The notes under the pieces: model-generated
Seen by the model: only the letters and a program-made list of their open reading frames with translations
The model's database searches: none
Told to the model about the DNA's origin: nothing
NCBI GenBank assembly: GCA_942492825.1
Contig: OW818635.1
Coordinates: 186,001 to 250,000, forward strand
Length of the DNA stretch: 64,000 nucleotides
Reading direction: 5' to 3'
DNA from: GWE2-51-13 sp942492825
Lineage (GTDB): Bacteria > Bacillota_I > Bacilli_A > Erysipelotrichales > Erysipelotrichaceae
Shown here: piece after piece, positions 7,639-16,383 of the stretch
Layout: every line of letters begins with the position of its first letter
Numbering within the stretch: the stretch's first letter is position 1
Translations under genes and position numbers: made by a program

Positions 7639-7774
7639 AAGGGCAAGTACTATTATAACCAATCGGACTTGTTTTGTCACGCTAAAAATATAAAACGAAA
7701 GGTGATATCAAACAATCCCTTCTTACATTTGGAGTGGCGATGTCAAGTCGGATAGTGTATGATAAATCCGATCT

Positions 7775-8818
7775 ATGAAAACACAAATACTAACTGCCGA
7801 GGATCTCAAGAATCCTCGCATCCAAGAAGACTTAAAAAATCTACTGAACCAAGGGGGTTTGGTGGTTTTTCCGACCGAAACCGTTTATGGAATCGGGGGG
7901 AACGCATGTCTTGAAAAAGCCGCGCAAGCAATCTACGCTGCGAAGGGACGGCCATCGGACAACCCGCTGATCGTACATCTGGCGCGTTTCGACCAGATCG
8001 ATCGTTATGCGTATATCGATCAACCGGCTGTATATGCGCTTGCGGATGCGTTTTGGCCGGGTCCGATGACCTTGATCCTACGCAAAAAAGAGAGCATACC
8101 TGATAGCGTCACCGGAGGGTTACGGACGGTTGCCATTCGAATTCCTTCACATGAAGTAGCGCATGCGCTTCTGGCATCGACGGATCTGCCGATCGCCGCA
8201 CCGTCGGCCAACTTGTCAGGGAAACCATCGTCGACCACTTTCGCCCATGTCTTGGCGGATTTCGATGAGAAAGTCGATGTCATCGTGGACGGAGGAAACG
8301 TGCCGATCGGATTGGAGTCGACCGTCATCGACATGACCGGAATGACGCCGTTGATTTTGCGGCCTGGAGCGATTACGCAAGACATGATCGAGGCGGTTCT
8401 GGATAAATCTATTTTGGACCAGTCGGAGACAATGGTGAATGGTACTCCTAAATCACCCGGTATGAAATACAAACATTACGCGCCGAAAGCGACACTCAAA
8501 GTCGTCAAAGGGAAGCACGAAAACGTGGTCCGATTTTTAAAGGATGCGACTCGAAATGACCCAGGACTCGTTGTATTGGGACCGTCAGAAATCATCCGAG
8601 AACTCGTAGGAAACAAGCATTTGGATCTTGGGACCGACAAAGAAGCGATTGCGCAACACTTGTTTGCGGCATTGAGAAAATTGGATGAAATGGAAACACA
8701 AAGAGCGTACATCGTTGCGATCGAAGAATCTGGCGTCGGAAAGGCGATCATGAATCGGGTCTTGAAGGCCGCAAATCATGAAGAAATCGATACGGATCAG
8801 GTTTTGAAAGAAGTTTGA
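7775..8818 (+). CDS. tsaC: L-threonylcarbamoyladenylate synthase (Sua5-type)
   Basis: This 347-residue protein makes threonylcarbamoyl-AMP from threonine, bicarbonate and ATP for the t6A37 modification of ANN-decoding tRNAs. Residues 1-200 are the YrdC-like catalytic domain, with GLVVFPTETVYGIGGNA at the start and PSANLSG near 145. The SPGMKYKHYAP linker near 227-237 leads to the extra Sua5 domain, so this is the long form as in Bacillus YwlC. No ribosome binding site is seen. A TATGAT box at 7758-7763 leaves a leader of only about five bases. It is convergent with pepF and shares a bidirectional terminator. Confidence 0.95.
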   Translation: MKTQILTAEDLKNPRIQEDLKNLLNQGGLVVFPTETVYGIGGNACLEKAAQAIYAAKGRPSDNPLIVHLARFDQIDRYAYIDQPAVYALADAFWPGPMTLILRKKESIPDSVTGGLRTVAIRIPSHEVAHALLASTDLPIAAPSANLSGKPSSTTFAHVLADFDEKVDVIVDGGNVPIGLESTVIDMTGMTPLILRPGAITQDMIEAVLDKSILDQSETMVNGTPKSPGMKYKHYAPKATLKVVKGKHENVVRFLKDATRNDPGLVVLGPSEIIRELVGNKHLDLGTDKEAIAQHLFAALRKLDEMETQRAYIVAIEESGVGKAIMNRVLKAANHEEIDTDQVLKEV

Positions 8819-8831
8819 GACAAGAATGACG

Positions 8832-8854
8832 AAACCCAGGGACATCCTGGGTTT
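8832..8854. terminator. Bidirectional terminator between tsaC and pepF
   Basis: AAACCCAGG (8832-8840), loop GACAT and CCTGGGTTT (8846-8854) form a 9-bp stem. T-rich sequence follows on the plus strand. Confidence 0.8.
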
Positions 8855-8892
8855 CGTTTGTTTATCTAGATATTTAACTTTAGATAAAATGA

Positions 8893-10689
8893 TTAGAGAA
8901 CTTCTTCGAGTTGTTTCAGTCTCTGTTCGAAAACTTCAAGTGCGTCGATCGTCGGTTGGTTAGTGCTCATATCAACACCGGCTTTACGTAACACTTCGAT
9001 CGGGAAGTCGCTGGAACCTGCTTTCAAATAATTCAGATACGCATCGACCGCCGGTTGACCTTCACTGAGGATCTTGGCGCTAAGAGCGCTTGCGGCTGAA
9101 AAGCCCGTGGCATATTGGTAAACATAATAGTTGTAATAGAAGTGGGGGATACGCGCCCATTCGAGACGGATTTCTTCATCGTAGACCATGCCATCTCCAT
9201 AATACTTACGATTGATCGCTTCGTACTGTTCGTTTAACCAATCGGCCGTCAATGCGGTTCCGTTTTGGTCGGCGACATGGATCAGGTGTTCGAATTCCGC
9301 AAACTGGGTTTGACGGTAGATCGTACCTTTCACGCCGTCCAAGTAATGATTCAGAATGTAAGCGCGAATCTTGGGGTCGTCGTACTTCTTCAACAAGTAA
9401 TCGGTAAGCAGATTCTCGTTGGTTGTCGATGCGACTTCGGCCAAGAAGATCGAATAGTCGCCATAGATAAACGGCTGGTTGGAACGGGTGTAATAAGAAT
9501 GCATACTGTGCCCGAGTTCATGGGCAAGAGTATAGACATTGTCTAGATTGTCCTGCCAATTGAGTAGGATATACGGGTCGGTGTTGTAGGAACCGGAAGA
9601 ATAAGCACCGGAACGTTTCCCGATGTTTTCATAGGGGTCGATCCAGCGGCTCTCAAAGGCTTTCTTCAACAATCCGACATAGTCATCACCTAAGACCGAA
9701 AGAGCGTCCAGCACGATTTCTTTGGCTTCCTCATAGGTGAATTTCAAATCGATGTCATCCACCATCGGGACATACAGATCATACATCCGGACGTCGTCAA
9801 GTTTCAGTACACGTTTGCGTAGTTGAACATATCGGTGCAACAACGGTAATCGCTGATTGACAGCTTCCACCAATGAATCGTACACGGATTCATCGATATG
9901 ATTGGAGGTCAAAGCAGCGTTACGGGCACTTGCGAAGTGACGGACTTCGGCCGAGAAACCATGTTGTTTGACGGTGCTCGACAAAGTGCTGGCGAAAGTG
10001 TTGCGGAATTGTCCATACGCCGCATACATCGCTTTGAATGCGCCTTCGCGAACTTCACGATTCTTACTTTCCATAAACATCCCGTAGCGGCCATGGGACA
10101 ATTGAACTTCGTTGCCTTCGTCATCTTTGACCATCGGTAACTTCAAATCGGCATTGTTTAGGATTGAAAAAGTTTGCGATGAAGCGGACATTACATCCGA
10201 CGCTTTCGCAAGGAGACTTTCCTCGGCTTGGCTTAGGATATGCGGACGCCGGCGGAATAAGATTTCGAATTCATGTTGATAGACTTCTAAACCAGGTTCT
10301 TTAAGATATTGTTTTAGTAGAAGTTCATTCGCCGCCAACAACTCCGATTCATAGAAGGAAAGCGCGGAAGCCACTTTGGCATATAAAGTCCGACCGCGGC
10401 TTTGTAAACCTTGGTAGAGACTGTTTGACGTATCCACGTCGCTATTCAAATGGGCATAAGTATAGAGATGCTCGACCTTTTGGATCAAGGTGTTTCGGTA
10501 GTCCAGCGCCGCAATCAGCGATTCAGCACTTTCGACCAATCTCCCTTGAAAAGCATCGGCTTCCCCGAGTAAATTTTCAACTTCTTTAAACGCCGCTTCA
10601 AACGCATTGTCATCCGCAAAAATGGTCGTCGTATCCCACGTATCCTTGACCGGGACATCGTTGCGTTTCAATAATTCTTTTTGTTTCAT
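8893..10689 (-). CDS. pepF: Oligoendopeptidase F
   Basis: This 598-residue M3B zinc metallopeptidase hydrolyses short peptides in the cytoplasm. The zinc motif HELGH is near residue 390 in LAHELGHSMHSYY, and the third ligand region AEVASTTNE follows. An upstream in-frame extension to 10851 was rejected: ATG at 10689 has GGAGATCC directly before it, begins the family-typical MKQKELLKRNDVPVKDTWD, and has a TATAAT on the minus strand about 25 bases further upstream. It is divergent from pepT, so two peptidases share one intergenic control region, fitting a peptide-scavenging cell. Confidence 0.95.
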   Translation of the reverse strand: MKQKELLKRNDVPVKDTWDTTTIFADDNAFEAAFKEVENLLGEADAFQGRLVESAESLIAALDYRNTLIQKVEHLYTYAHLNSDVDTSNSLYQGLQSRGRTLYAKVASALSFYESELLAANELLLKQYLKEPGLEVYQHEFEILFRRRPHILSQAEESLLAKASDVMSASSQTFSILNNADLKLPMVKDDEGNEVQLSHGRYGMFMESKNREVREGAFKAMYAAYGQFRNTFASTLSSTVKQHGFSAEVRHFASARNAALTSNHIDESVYDSLVEAVNQRLPLLHRYVQLRKRVLKLDDVRMYDLYVPMVDDIDLKFTYEEAKEIVLDALSVLGDDYVGLLKKAFESRWIDPYENIGKRSGAYSSGSYNTDPYILLNWQDNLDNVYTLAHELGHSMHSYYTRSNQPFIYGDYSIFLAEVASTTNENLLTDYLLKKYDDPKIRAYILNHYLDGVKGTIYRQTQFAEFEHLIHVADQNGTALTADWLNEQYEAINRKYYGDGMVYDEEIRLEWARIPHFYYNYYVYQYATGFSAASALSAKILSEGQPAVDAYLNYLKAGSSDFPIEVLRKAGVDMSTNQPTIDALEVFEQRLKQLEEVL

Positions 10690-10769
10690 AAAGGATCTCC
10701 GTTTCTGTGTATCATTATACCAACACTTTGCGGCTCCTTGCACATCCTTGACTTTGAATTGCGGACGGA

Positions 10770-10798
10770 TTGTGAGATTTCGTGTCCTTGTGTATAAT
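10770..10798 (+). promoter_or_regulatory. Promoter of pepT
   Basis: TTGTGA (10770-10775) and TATAAT (10793-10798) have a 17-base spacer. A start near 10805 gives a 20-base leader with only a weak ribosome binding site. Confidence 0.7.
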
Positions 10799-10825
10799 GG
10801 TGGAGTTAAGAAAGTTGGTAAAAGC

Positions 10826-12073
10826 ATGTTAAATCTAATGAACCGTTTCATCCGTTACGCTAAAATCAATACCCGTTCCGATTCATCCAGCACTTCAATC
10901 CCTTCAACGCAATCCCAAGTCGCTTTCGCCGAAATGTTAGCGAAGGAACTGCGTGAACTGGGATTAAGTGATGTCGTGCATAATCATGAAAATGGTTTTG
11001 TGAGCGCGACCTTACCCTCCAATGTTGATTTCGATGTCCCGACGATCGGATTCATCGCGCATTTTGATACGGCAGATTTCAATTCGGAAAACATACAACC
11101 GCAAGTCCATGAAAACTATAACGGAAAAGACATTGTCCTCAATTCCGAAGAAAACATCGTTTTGTCGGTTGAACTTTTTCCCAATGTCGCCGCGTTGAAA
11201 GGGCACACCCTGATCACGACCGACGGTACGACGTTACTGGGAGCCGATGATAAGGCAGGCGTCGCCGAAATCATCGAAGCGATGATTTACCTGATGGAAC
11301 ATCCTGAAATCAAACACGGGAAAATCCGTATCGCTTTCGGACCGGACGAAGAAATCGGATGCGGCGCGGATCATTTCGATGCGCAAGGATTCGCGGCGAA
11401 TTTCGCCTACACGATGGACGGTGGAAGTGTCGGGGAGTTGGAATTCGAAAGTTTCAACGCGGCGCAGGCGAGAGTGTTCTTCACAGGCGTATCTGTTCAT
11501 CCGGGTTCGGCCAAAGGAAAGATGATCAACGCCGCGAAATTGGCACTGGAATATGACGCACTACTTCCGCAGGATGAAGTACCGGAGAAGACCGAAGGTT
11601 ACGAAGGATTTTATATGTTGCAGGATCTAAGAGGGGATGTCGAGAATACATCGATGACCTACATCTTGCGCGATCATGACCGTCAAAGGTTCGAAGTACG
11701 CAAAACGCAGATGCTTGAAAACGCCGAAACGATCAACACGCGTTATGCCAATAAATGCGTACGCGTCGTGTTGACTGACCAATATTATAATATGGGCGAA
11801 GTCATCGCCAAGGACATGCGTCCGGTCGAACTTGCCAAGCTAGCGATGAAAAATCTAGACATCCAACCGAACATCAAACCCATCCGCGGAGGAACTGACG
11901 GTTCGAAGATTTCCTTCATGGGCATCCCGACCCCCAACTTATTCACCGGCGGGGAAAACTATCATGGCCGCTATGAATGCGTCAGCGTCGATGTCATGTT
12001 GCTGGCACGTGATACGATTATCGAGATCGTCAAGATCAACGCGCAACCTGATTCGAAGCCGATCCAAGCGTAA
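10826..12073 (+). CDS. pepT: Peptidase T (tripeptidase)
   Basis: This 415-residue M20 zinc peptidase removes the N-terminal residue from tripeptides. Visible active-site segments are GFIAHFDTAD (first zinc His), TTLLGADDKAGVAEI (bridging Asp), GPDEEIGCGAD (catalytic Glu pair) and NLFTGGENYHGRYE (last zinc His). The longer frame starting at 10607 overlaps pepF and lies upstream of the promoter at 10770-10798, so the start must be ATG 10826 or the in-frame ATG at 10838. Neither has a strong ribosome binding site. Confidence 0.95.
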   Translation: MLNLMNRFIRYAKINTRSDSSSTSIPSTQSQVAFAEMLAKELRELGLSDVVHNHENGFVSATLPSNVDFDVPTIGFIAHFDTADFNSENIQPQVHENYNGKDIVLNSEENIVLSVELFPNVAALKGHTLITTDGTTLLGADDKAGVAEIIEAMIYLMEHPEIKHGKIRIAFGPDEEIGCGADHFDAQGFAANFAYTMDGGSVGELEFESFNAAQARVFFTGVSVHPGSAKGKMINAAKLALEYDALLPQDEVPEKTEGYEGFYMLQDLRGDVENTSMTYILRDHDRQRFEVRKTQMLENAETINTRYANKCVRVVLTDQYYNMGEVIAKDMRPVELAKLAMKNLDIQPNIKPIRGGTDGSKISFMGIPTPNLFTGGENYHGRYECVSVDVMLLARDTIIEIVKINAQPDSKPIQA

Positions 12074-12127
12074 GGGAAACCCCTTGCGCTTTTTATTGGA
12101 ATCCGCCTACATTCGCTTAAAATCAGG

Positions 12128-12156
12128 TTGACCTTTGACGAAGGATAAGGTAAAAT
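12128..12156 (+). promoter_or_regulatory. Promoter of tRNA-Leu
   Basis: TTGACC (12128-12133) and TAAAAT (12151-12156) are 17 bases apart. The tRNA begins 14 bases after the -10 box. Confidence 0.8.
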
Positions 12157-12169
12157 AACACTTGCAAAC

Positions 12170-12256
12170 GCCCGAGTGGTGAAATCGGTAGACGCAGTGG
12201 ACTCAAAATCCACCGGTAGTGATACCATGACGGTTCGAGTCCGTCCTCGGGCACCA
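12170..12256 (+). tRNA. tRNA-Leu(CAA)
   Basis: This 87-base class II tRNA has acceptor GCCCGAG/CTCGGGC, discriminator A and an encoded CCA. The anticodon loop CTCAAAA gives anticodon CAA (UUG codons). A long variable arm and a GGTTCGAGTCC T-arm are present. It has its own promoter and terminator. Confidence 0.95.
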
Positions 12257-12266
12257 TGCAAGCATT

Positions 12267-12294
12267 AAAACCCTTTGTGAGAAGGGTTTTTTTT
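12267..12294 (+). terminator. Terminator of tRNA-Leu
   Basis: AAAACCCTT and AAGGGTTTT form a 9-bp stem with a 6-base loop, followed by a T run to 12294. Confidence 0.85.
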
Positions 12295-12420
12295 CGTTTA
12301 TATCCACATAATAATCGCATAAAAATGTTGGTTAGACATTATGAGTAAATAAATATGAAATAAAAGAACTTGCAAATAAATAAGAAAAAAAATATAATAC
12401 AGAAGAAGGAAGGTGAAACC

Positions 12421-12789
12421 ATGTTCGAATGGATTCCCGGAAATGCCGTACAGTTGTTATTGACGTTCAATGCCGGCAACTTGACTTTGAACGCATCGGC
12501 AGCCCGTTATCTCGAAGAAATACGTTACGTAACCATCGGCTTGGATAAACCGAATCAGCGCGTCGCGATCAAGCCGGTCACCAAGCGCGAAATAGATTTG
12601 CAACTTGTTCCTTTCGAGCATCTGCATAAAGTTTCCATCGGGAACGGATATGCCCGTATTACCTCGAAAGCGGTTTGTGACTCGATTTCCGCGATGTTAC
12701 AGGCAAAAGCCGAGGGACGGAAGTATCAAATTGTGTATAATGAAGTAGAAAAGATGTTGATTGTCGACTTCCGTCGACCGTCGATGTGA
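12421..12789 (+). CDS. Conserved-looking hypothetical protein upstream of NfeD
   Basis: This 122-residue soluble protein has no membrane segment or signal. It has strand-rich N-terminal sequence (AVQLLLTFNAGNLTLNA) with a YVTIGLDK segment and a basic IKPVTKRE patch. It ends in a hydrophobic strand just before the stop. I do not recognise a family. ATG 12421 has AGGAAGGTG seven bases before it, so an upstream TTG extension to 12370 is rejected; a TATAAT lies near 12392-12397. It sits 10 bases before the NfeD gene and is followed by the SPFH gene, so it probably works with this membrane-domain pair. Confidence 0.6.
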   Translation: MFEWIPGNAVQLLLTFNAGNLTLNASAARYLEEIRYVTIGLDKPNQRVAIKPVTKREIDLQLVPFEHLHKVSIGNGYARITSKAVCDSISAMLQAKAEGRKYQIVYNEVEKMLIVDFRRPSM

Positions 12790-12799
12790 GGTGAACCGC

Positions 12800-13240
12800 A
12801 TGCTTGACTGGTTATGGATGATCGTCATCCTCGTTGCGATTTTGGTTGAGGTTGTCACCTTAGGCAACCTGGTTTCGATTTGGTTTGCCGTCGGCGCCGC
12901 GGGAGCGTTGATTGTCCAACTCGCCGGGGGCGATTTGGTATTTCAAGTGGCTACGTTTCTCGGAGTCTCGGTCGTGGCGATGCTCGCCATTCGGCCGTTG
13001 GCTGCGGCGTACTTACGAGGCAACGTCGTATCGACCAATGCCGATCGATTGATCGGCCAACAAGTTTACTTAGCGAAGGGAATTGATGAAGGCGTGTGGG
13101 GCGAAATCAAATCCAACGGATTGATTTATGCCGCCGTTAGCGTCGACAACAGTGCAATCGAGGCCGGACAACGGGTCGAGATCGTGGCGATCGAAGGCGC
13201 AAAACTTATCGTTCGTAAAATCGAAGCGATAGAAAGGTAG
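12800..13240 (+). CDS. NfeD-family membrane protein (short form)
   Basis: This 146-residue protein has two or three hydrophobic segments (about residues 3-22, 27-45 and 50-68) and a soluble C-terminal OB-like domain (about 80-146) starting near STNADRLIGQQVYLAKGI. This is the short NfeD type without the serine protease part. NfeD proteins pair with SPFH/stomatin proteins in membrane microdomains, and the SPFH gene follows after 7 bases. GAGGTG is six bases before the ATG. Confidence 0.88.
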   Translation: MLDWLWMIVILVAILVEVVTLGNLVSIWFAVGAAGALIVQLAGGDLVFQVATFLGVSVVAMLAIRPLAAAYLRGNVVSTNADRLIGQQVYLAKGIDEGVWGEIKSNGLIYAAVSVDNSAIEAGQRVEIVAIEGAKLIVRKIEAIER

Positions 13241-13247
13241 AAAATCA

Positions 13248-14207
13248 ATGGAATATATCGTACCTCTGTTTATTACCCTGTTTGTCATCTTTCTTGTTAT
13301 CATCATTTTGATTTACACCGTGCGGATCATCCCACAATCCAATGCCTACGTCGTTGAACGTTTAGGGGCATATGATCGCACACTACAACGGGGTTTGCAT
13401 GTCATCATTCCGATCATCGACCGCGTCTCCAGCCGCGTTAGTTTAAAAGAGTTGGTGAAAGATTTCGCACCGCAGCCGGTCATCACGAAAGACAATGTCA
13501 CGATGATGATCGATACGGTCGTCTATTTCGCAATCTTGGATCCCAAGCTTTACACCTACGGTGTCGTCAATCCGATCAACGCGATCGAAAACCTGACGGC
13601 GACGACCTTACGTAATATTATCGGGGATCTTGAGTTGGACGAAACCTTAACATCGCGTGAGATCATCAATACCAAGATGCGGGTTATTTTGGACGAAGCG
13701 ACCGATCCTTGGGGAATCAAGGTCAATCGTGTCGAAGTCAAGAATATCATTCCGCCGCGGGATATCCAGGAAGCCATGGAGAAACAGATGCGTGCCGAAC
13801 GTGAACGTCGATCCACCATCCTAAATGCGGAAGGTGAAAAACGTGCCGCGATCTTGGTTGCGGAAGGTGAAAAGGAATCTGTTGTATTACGTTCCGAGGC
13901 GAAGAAGAAAGCGTTGATCGCCGAAGCCGAAGGTCAGGCGGAAGCGTTGGAACGTGTTTACGAAGCGCAAGCACGCGGGATCAAGTTGATTAACGATGCG
14001 GCACCTAATGAAGCGTATATCACGCTTCGCGGTTATGAGACGTTCGAACGGGTCGCCAACGGACAAGCGACCAAGATTATCATTCCTTCCGAACTGCAGA
14101 ACATGGCCGGCTTATTGGCAGGTGCGAAGGCATTGTTGGAGAAGGACGAACCGGTCAAGATCGAACCGGTGAAAGAAGTCAAACCGGCTGAAAAGCCGAT
14201 CGAATAA
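13248..14207 (+). CDS. SPFH/band 7 (stomatin-like) membrane protein
   Basis: This 319-residue protein has an N-terminal membrane segment (residues 5-27) and then the SPFH domain (about 30-190), with the typical IIPQSNAYVVERLGAY, RGLHVIIPIIDR and YGVVNPINAIENL segments. A long Ala/Glu-rich helix follows (about 190-245), which drives oligomerisation. Members scaffold membrane microdomains and often modulate FtsH-type proteases. It is the QmcA/stomatin branch, consistent with the NfeD partner. The tail is rich in KPVKE repeats. A terminator follows immediately. Confidence 0.92.
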   Translation: MEYIVPLFITLFVIFLVIIILIYTVRIIPQSNAYVVERLGAYDRTLQRGLHVIIPIIDRVSSRVSLKELVKDFAPQPVITKDNVTMMIDTVVYFAILDPKLYTYGVVNPINAIENLTATTLRNIIGDLELDETLTSREIINTKMRVILDEATDPWGIKVNRVEVKNIIPPRDIQEAMEKQMRAERERRSTILNAEGEKRAAILVAEGEKESVVLRSEAKKKALIAEAEGQAEALERVYEAQARGIKLINDAAPNEAYITLRGYETFERVANGQATKIIIPSELQNMAGLLAGAKALLEKDEPVKIEPVKEVKPAEKPIE

Positions 14208-14213
14208 CATAAG

Positions 14214-14238
14214 CGCACTCTGAAATGAGTGCGTTTTT
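14214..14238 (+). terminator. Terminator of the NfeD/SPFH operon
   Basis: CGCACTC (14214-14220), a 6-base loop and GAGTGCG (14227-14233) are followed by five T. Confidence 0.88.
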
Positions 14239-14328
14239 CTATGCGACAGGTTTTACATATCATTTCGCATGCAAATTGGCTTTCTTGCGTTATAATGGAT
14301 GACGTACTTCCGGAAAGCGAGATCCTCC

Positions 14329-15255
14329 TTGAACGATTTGAAATACATTTACGGACCTATCCCATCGCGTCGCTTGGGAAGATCGTTGGGCATCAGCCCG
14401 ATCCCTAAAAAAACATGCAACTACGGTTGCGTTTATTGTATGCTTGGCAATACCAACCATATGACCAACACGCGTGAGATGTTTTTCCCTGTGCAAGCCC
14501 TCTTAGATGAATTCGATATCGTATTGCGCGATCAAATCGACTTCGATGTCGTATCGATCGTCGGGGATGGCGAACCGACGCTTTATCTTGGGTTAGGGGA
14601 GTTGATCCGTGGATTACGTAAACGAACTTCTAAACCGATCGCGGTCATCACCAACGGTGCGTTGCTTTATGATCCCATAGTCCGCAACGAACTTTGTTTG
14701 GCGGATATCGTCTTACCGACGATGGATGCCTATGACGAAGCTTCGTTTAAGAAAATCTATCGTCCGCATAAGGATCTGACCTTTACGAAAATCATGTCAG
14801 GACTGCAGGAATTCTCGAAGCAGTTTCATGGTCAATTATGGCTTGAAATTCTTCTGATGAGCGGCATTAACGATGATGATGCAAGTATCGATGCGTATGC
14901 GAAATGGATCGCTTCGATTCGTCACGACAAGATCTATTTAAACACGACGTTGCGACCTCCGACTGTCGCAAGCGTTAAGCCGGTAGATCATTTCAGAATG
15001 CTTGAAATCGCAGACCGTCTGAGCGCAATCGCGATCGACCTCCATTCAAACAATCGTTATCTGAGCGATATTACGGATGATTACCAAGCATTAAAAAGCA
15101 TCATCCGCAGACATCCCATGAACCAACATGAAATCACGGATTTCCTGCGTTCTCGTAAGAATCCGGATGTAACCGCGATCTTACGCCGGTTGGCCGATGA
15201 TCCGGCGATCGATGTTGTTGCCTATAAAGGTTATAATACCTATCGTATGAAATAA
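14329..15255 (+). CDS. Radical SAM protein, COG0731 (TYW1-like) type
   Basis: This radical SAM enzyme has CNYGCVYC (CxxxCxxC), which binds the 4Fe-4S cluster, preceded by the YGPIPSRRLGRSLGI signature of the COG0731 Fe-S oxidoreductase family. That family resembles TYW1 wybutosine enzymes but its bacterial substrate is not established. GDGEPTL and ITNGALL supply SAM-contact segments. The C-terminal 70 residues look like a winged-helix (NQHEITDFL, AILRRLADD). The open frame extends to ATG 14299, but a TATAAT sits at 14291-14296, so that ATG would be untranscribed. TTG 14329 is my preferred start and is uncertain. Confidence 0.82.
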   Translation: MNDLKYIYGPIPSRRLGRSLGISPIPKKTCNYGCVYCMLGNTNHMTNTREMFFPVQALLDEFDIVLRDQIDFDVVSIVGDGEPTLYLGLGELIRGLRKRTSKPIAVITNGALLYDPIVRNELCLADIVLPTMDAYDEASFKKIYRPHKDLTFTKIMSGLQEFSKQFHGQLWLEILLMSGINDDDASIDAYAKWIASIRHDKIYLNTTLRPPTVASVKPVDHFRMLEIADRLSAIAIDLHSNNRYLSDITDDYQALKSIIRRHPMNQHEITDFLRSRKNPDVTAILRRLADDPAIDVVAYKGYNTYRMK

Positions 15256-15275
15256 GGGCGCCATTGGGCGCCCTT
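15254..15275. terminator. Hairpin between convergent genes
   Basis: AAGGGCGCC (15254-15262) and GGCGCCCTT (15267-15275) form a 9-bp G+C-rich stem with loop ATTG. T runs are poor on both sides, so it may terminate weakly in both directions. Confidence 0.65.
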
Positions 15276-15300
15276 ACCTGTTTATTGAGATGAAATTCAG

Positions 15301-16254
15301 TTAGTAACCTTCGATCTCGATCCCGCAATGTTCGCTGACAGATGACCAAATCGTACGTTTCATGCGTTTAAGTGTTACTTTGATCGTACCTCCCAAGCCT
15401 TCTTTGATCGTTTGCGTCATGTTTCCGTTCTTCGGTGATTTTAGTGAAGCGCGCTGATCGAACTTGGCTTCGACGATCAACGATAAAAGACCTTGTCGGA
15501 TCGACAACTCAAAACCATCGTCCGTTTTCGATAGTGATCGCTTGAAAGCTCCGTAATACGTCGCAAATCGATAGGATTTTTGCCCTAGATCCAAGTGCGC
15601 GATGACCCCTTCGAAATTCATAGTCAAGAATGGAATATCCGCCACACTTAACATAAAGTTGACGGAAGGTTTTGGAAAGTGATTTCCTTGAAGCCAGACA
15701 TAGCGTTTCGGAAAGGATCTTCCCCAATCTTTTTCGATATATCCGATTTCGTCCTCAAATTCCCACACCTCACTGTCGATCATCAACTTTCCGTCGATCC
15801 GATGGCGCATACTGACGACGCCATGGTTACATTCCATGTTTGGTATGTAGGCGAAAGGACCCATGATCGAAGGATCGTAAATAGAATGGTTTTGGAGCGG
15901 AATGATCTTCGTGAAGTCCAGCGAGCCGATACATTTGAATTCCGGCGTGTCGATATTGATGTTTATGCCGGTCTGGGAAAACGTGGAATCGTTGATTCGA
16001 TAGCCATCGCTATGTACTTGAAAATCCGAAAGCGGATAGGTAAACGCATAGGAAACCAACGGATTCGTTTTAATCACTTGAATGAAGCTGTGCGGTTTTT
16101 CGGCGTTAAGACTGATTCCGAAAATAAAACTGATCGACTGATTGCGTTGCCGATTGACTTGTTTAAAGTACCAACCCTCGAAATAATTCGGGTCGGTCAA
16201 TTTCCCTTGAAAACGAAACGGAGATCGAGCATAAGATGTAGTGGATGGGTTCAT
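15301..16254 (-). CDS. Tocopherol-cyclase-like protein
   Basis: This 317-residue protein has the segments YFEGWYFKQV near the start, GPFAYIPNMECNHGVVSM mid-protein and WEFEDEIGYIEKDWGRSFP near residue 175, which are hallmarks of the tocopherol cyclase family (PF14249). In plants and cyanobacteria the family closes the chromanol ring; in Gram-positive bacteria its role is unknown, and I infer no tocopherol synthesis here. A GTG five codons earlier (16269) overlaps the promoter. TATAAT lies at 16261-16266 and leaves exactly six bases before ATG 16254, so the message is probably leaderless. Confidence 0.85.
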   Translation of the reverse strand: MNPSTTSYARSPFRFQGKLTDPNYFEGWYFKQVNRQRNQSISFIFGISLNAEKPHSFIQVIKTNPLVSYAFTYPLSDFQVHSDGYRINDSTFSQTGININIDTPEFKCIGSLDFTKIIPLQNHSIYDPSIMGPFAYIPNMECNHGVVSMRHRIDGKLMIDSEVWEFEDEIGYIEKDWGRSFPKRYVWLQGNHFPKPSVNFMLSVADIPFLTMNFEGVIAHLDLGQKSYRFATYYGAFKRSLSKTDDGFELSIRQGLLSLIVEAKFDQRASLKSPKNGNMTQTIKEGLGGTIKVTLKRMKRTIWSSVSEHCGIEIEGY

Positions 16255-16266
16255 ACTTCGATTATA
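16255..16266 (-). promoter_or_regulatory. TATAAT six bases before ATG (possible leaderless start)
   Basis: On the minus strand TATAAT (16261-16266) is followed by CGAAGT and then ATG (16254). There is no ribosome binding site. The spacing equals that at 5337 and 46553. Confidence 0.55.
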
Positions 16267-16383
16267 CACGAGCTACCAAATTTCATCCCTAGAAACGCGC
16301 AACAATCAACAAATCAATTCCCACGCCATCGATTTGATTGGCTTTTACGCGGTTTATTCGTAAAATAAAGAAAAGGGGAGCGC

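Noticed and set aside
7459..7755. Open frame running through the tRNA-Ser region
   Set aside because: It is the plus-strand shadow of the tRNA gene and terminator and has no ribosome binding site.
10607..10825. N-terminal extension of the pepT frame
   Set aside because: It overlaps pepF on the other strand and lies upstream of the promoter at 10770-10798; the family start is near 10826.
10690..10851. N-terminal extension of the pepF frame
   Set aside because: The ribosome binding site and family-typical N-terminus fit ATG 10689, and a TATAAT lies inside the extension.
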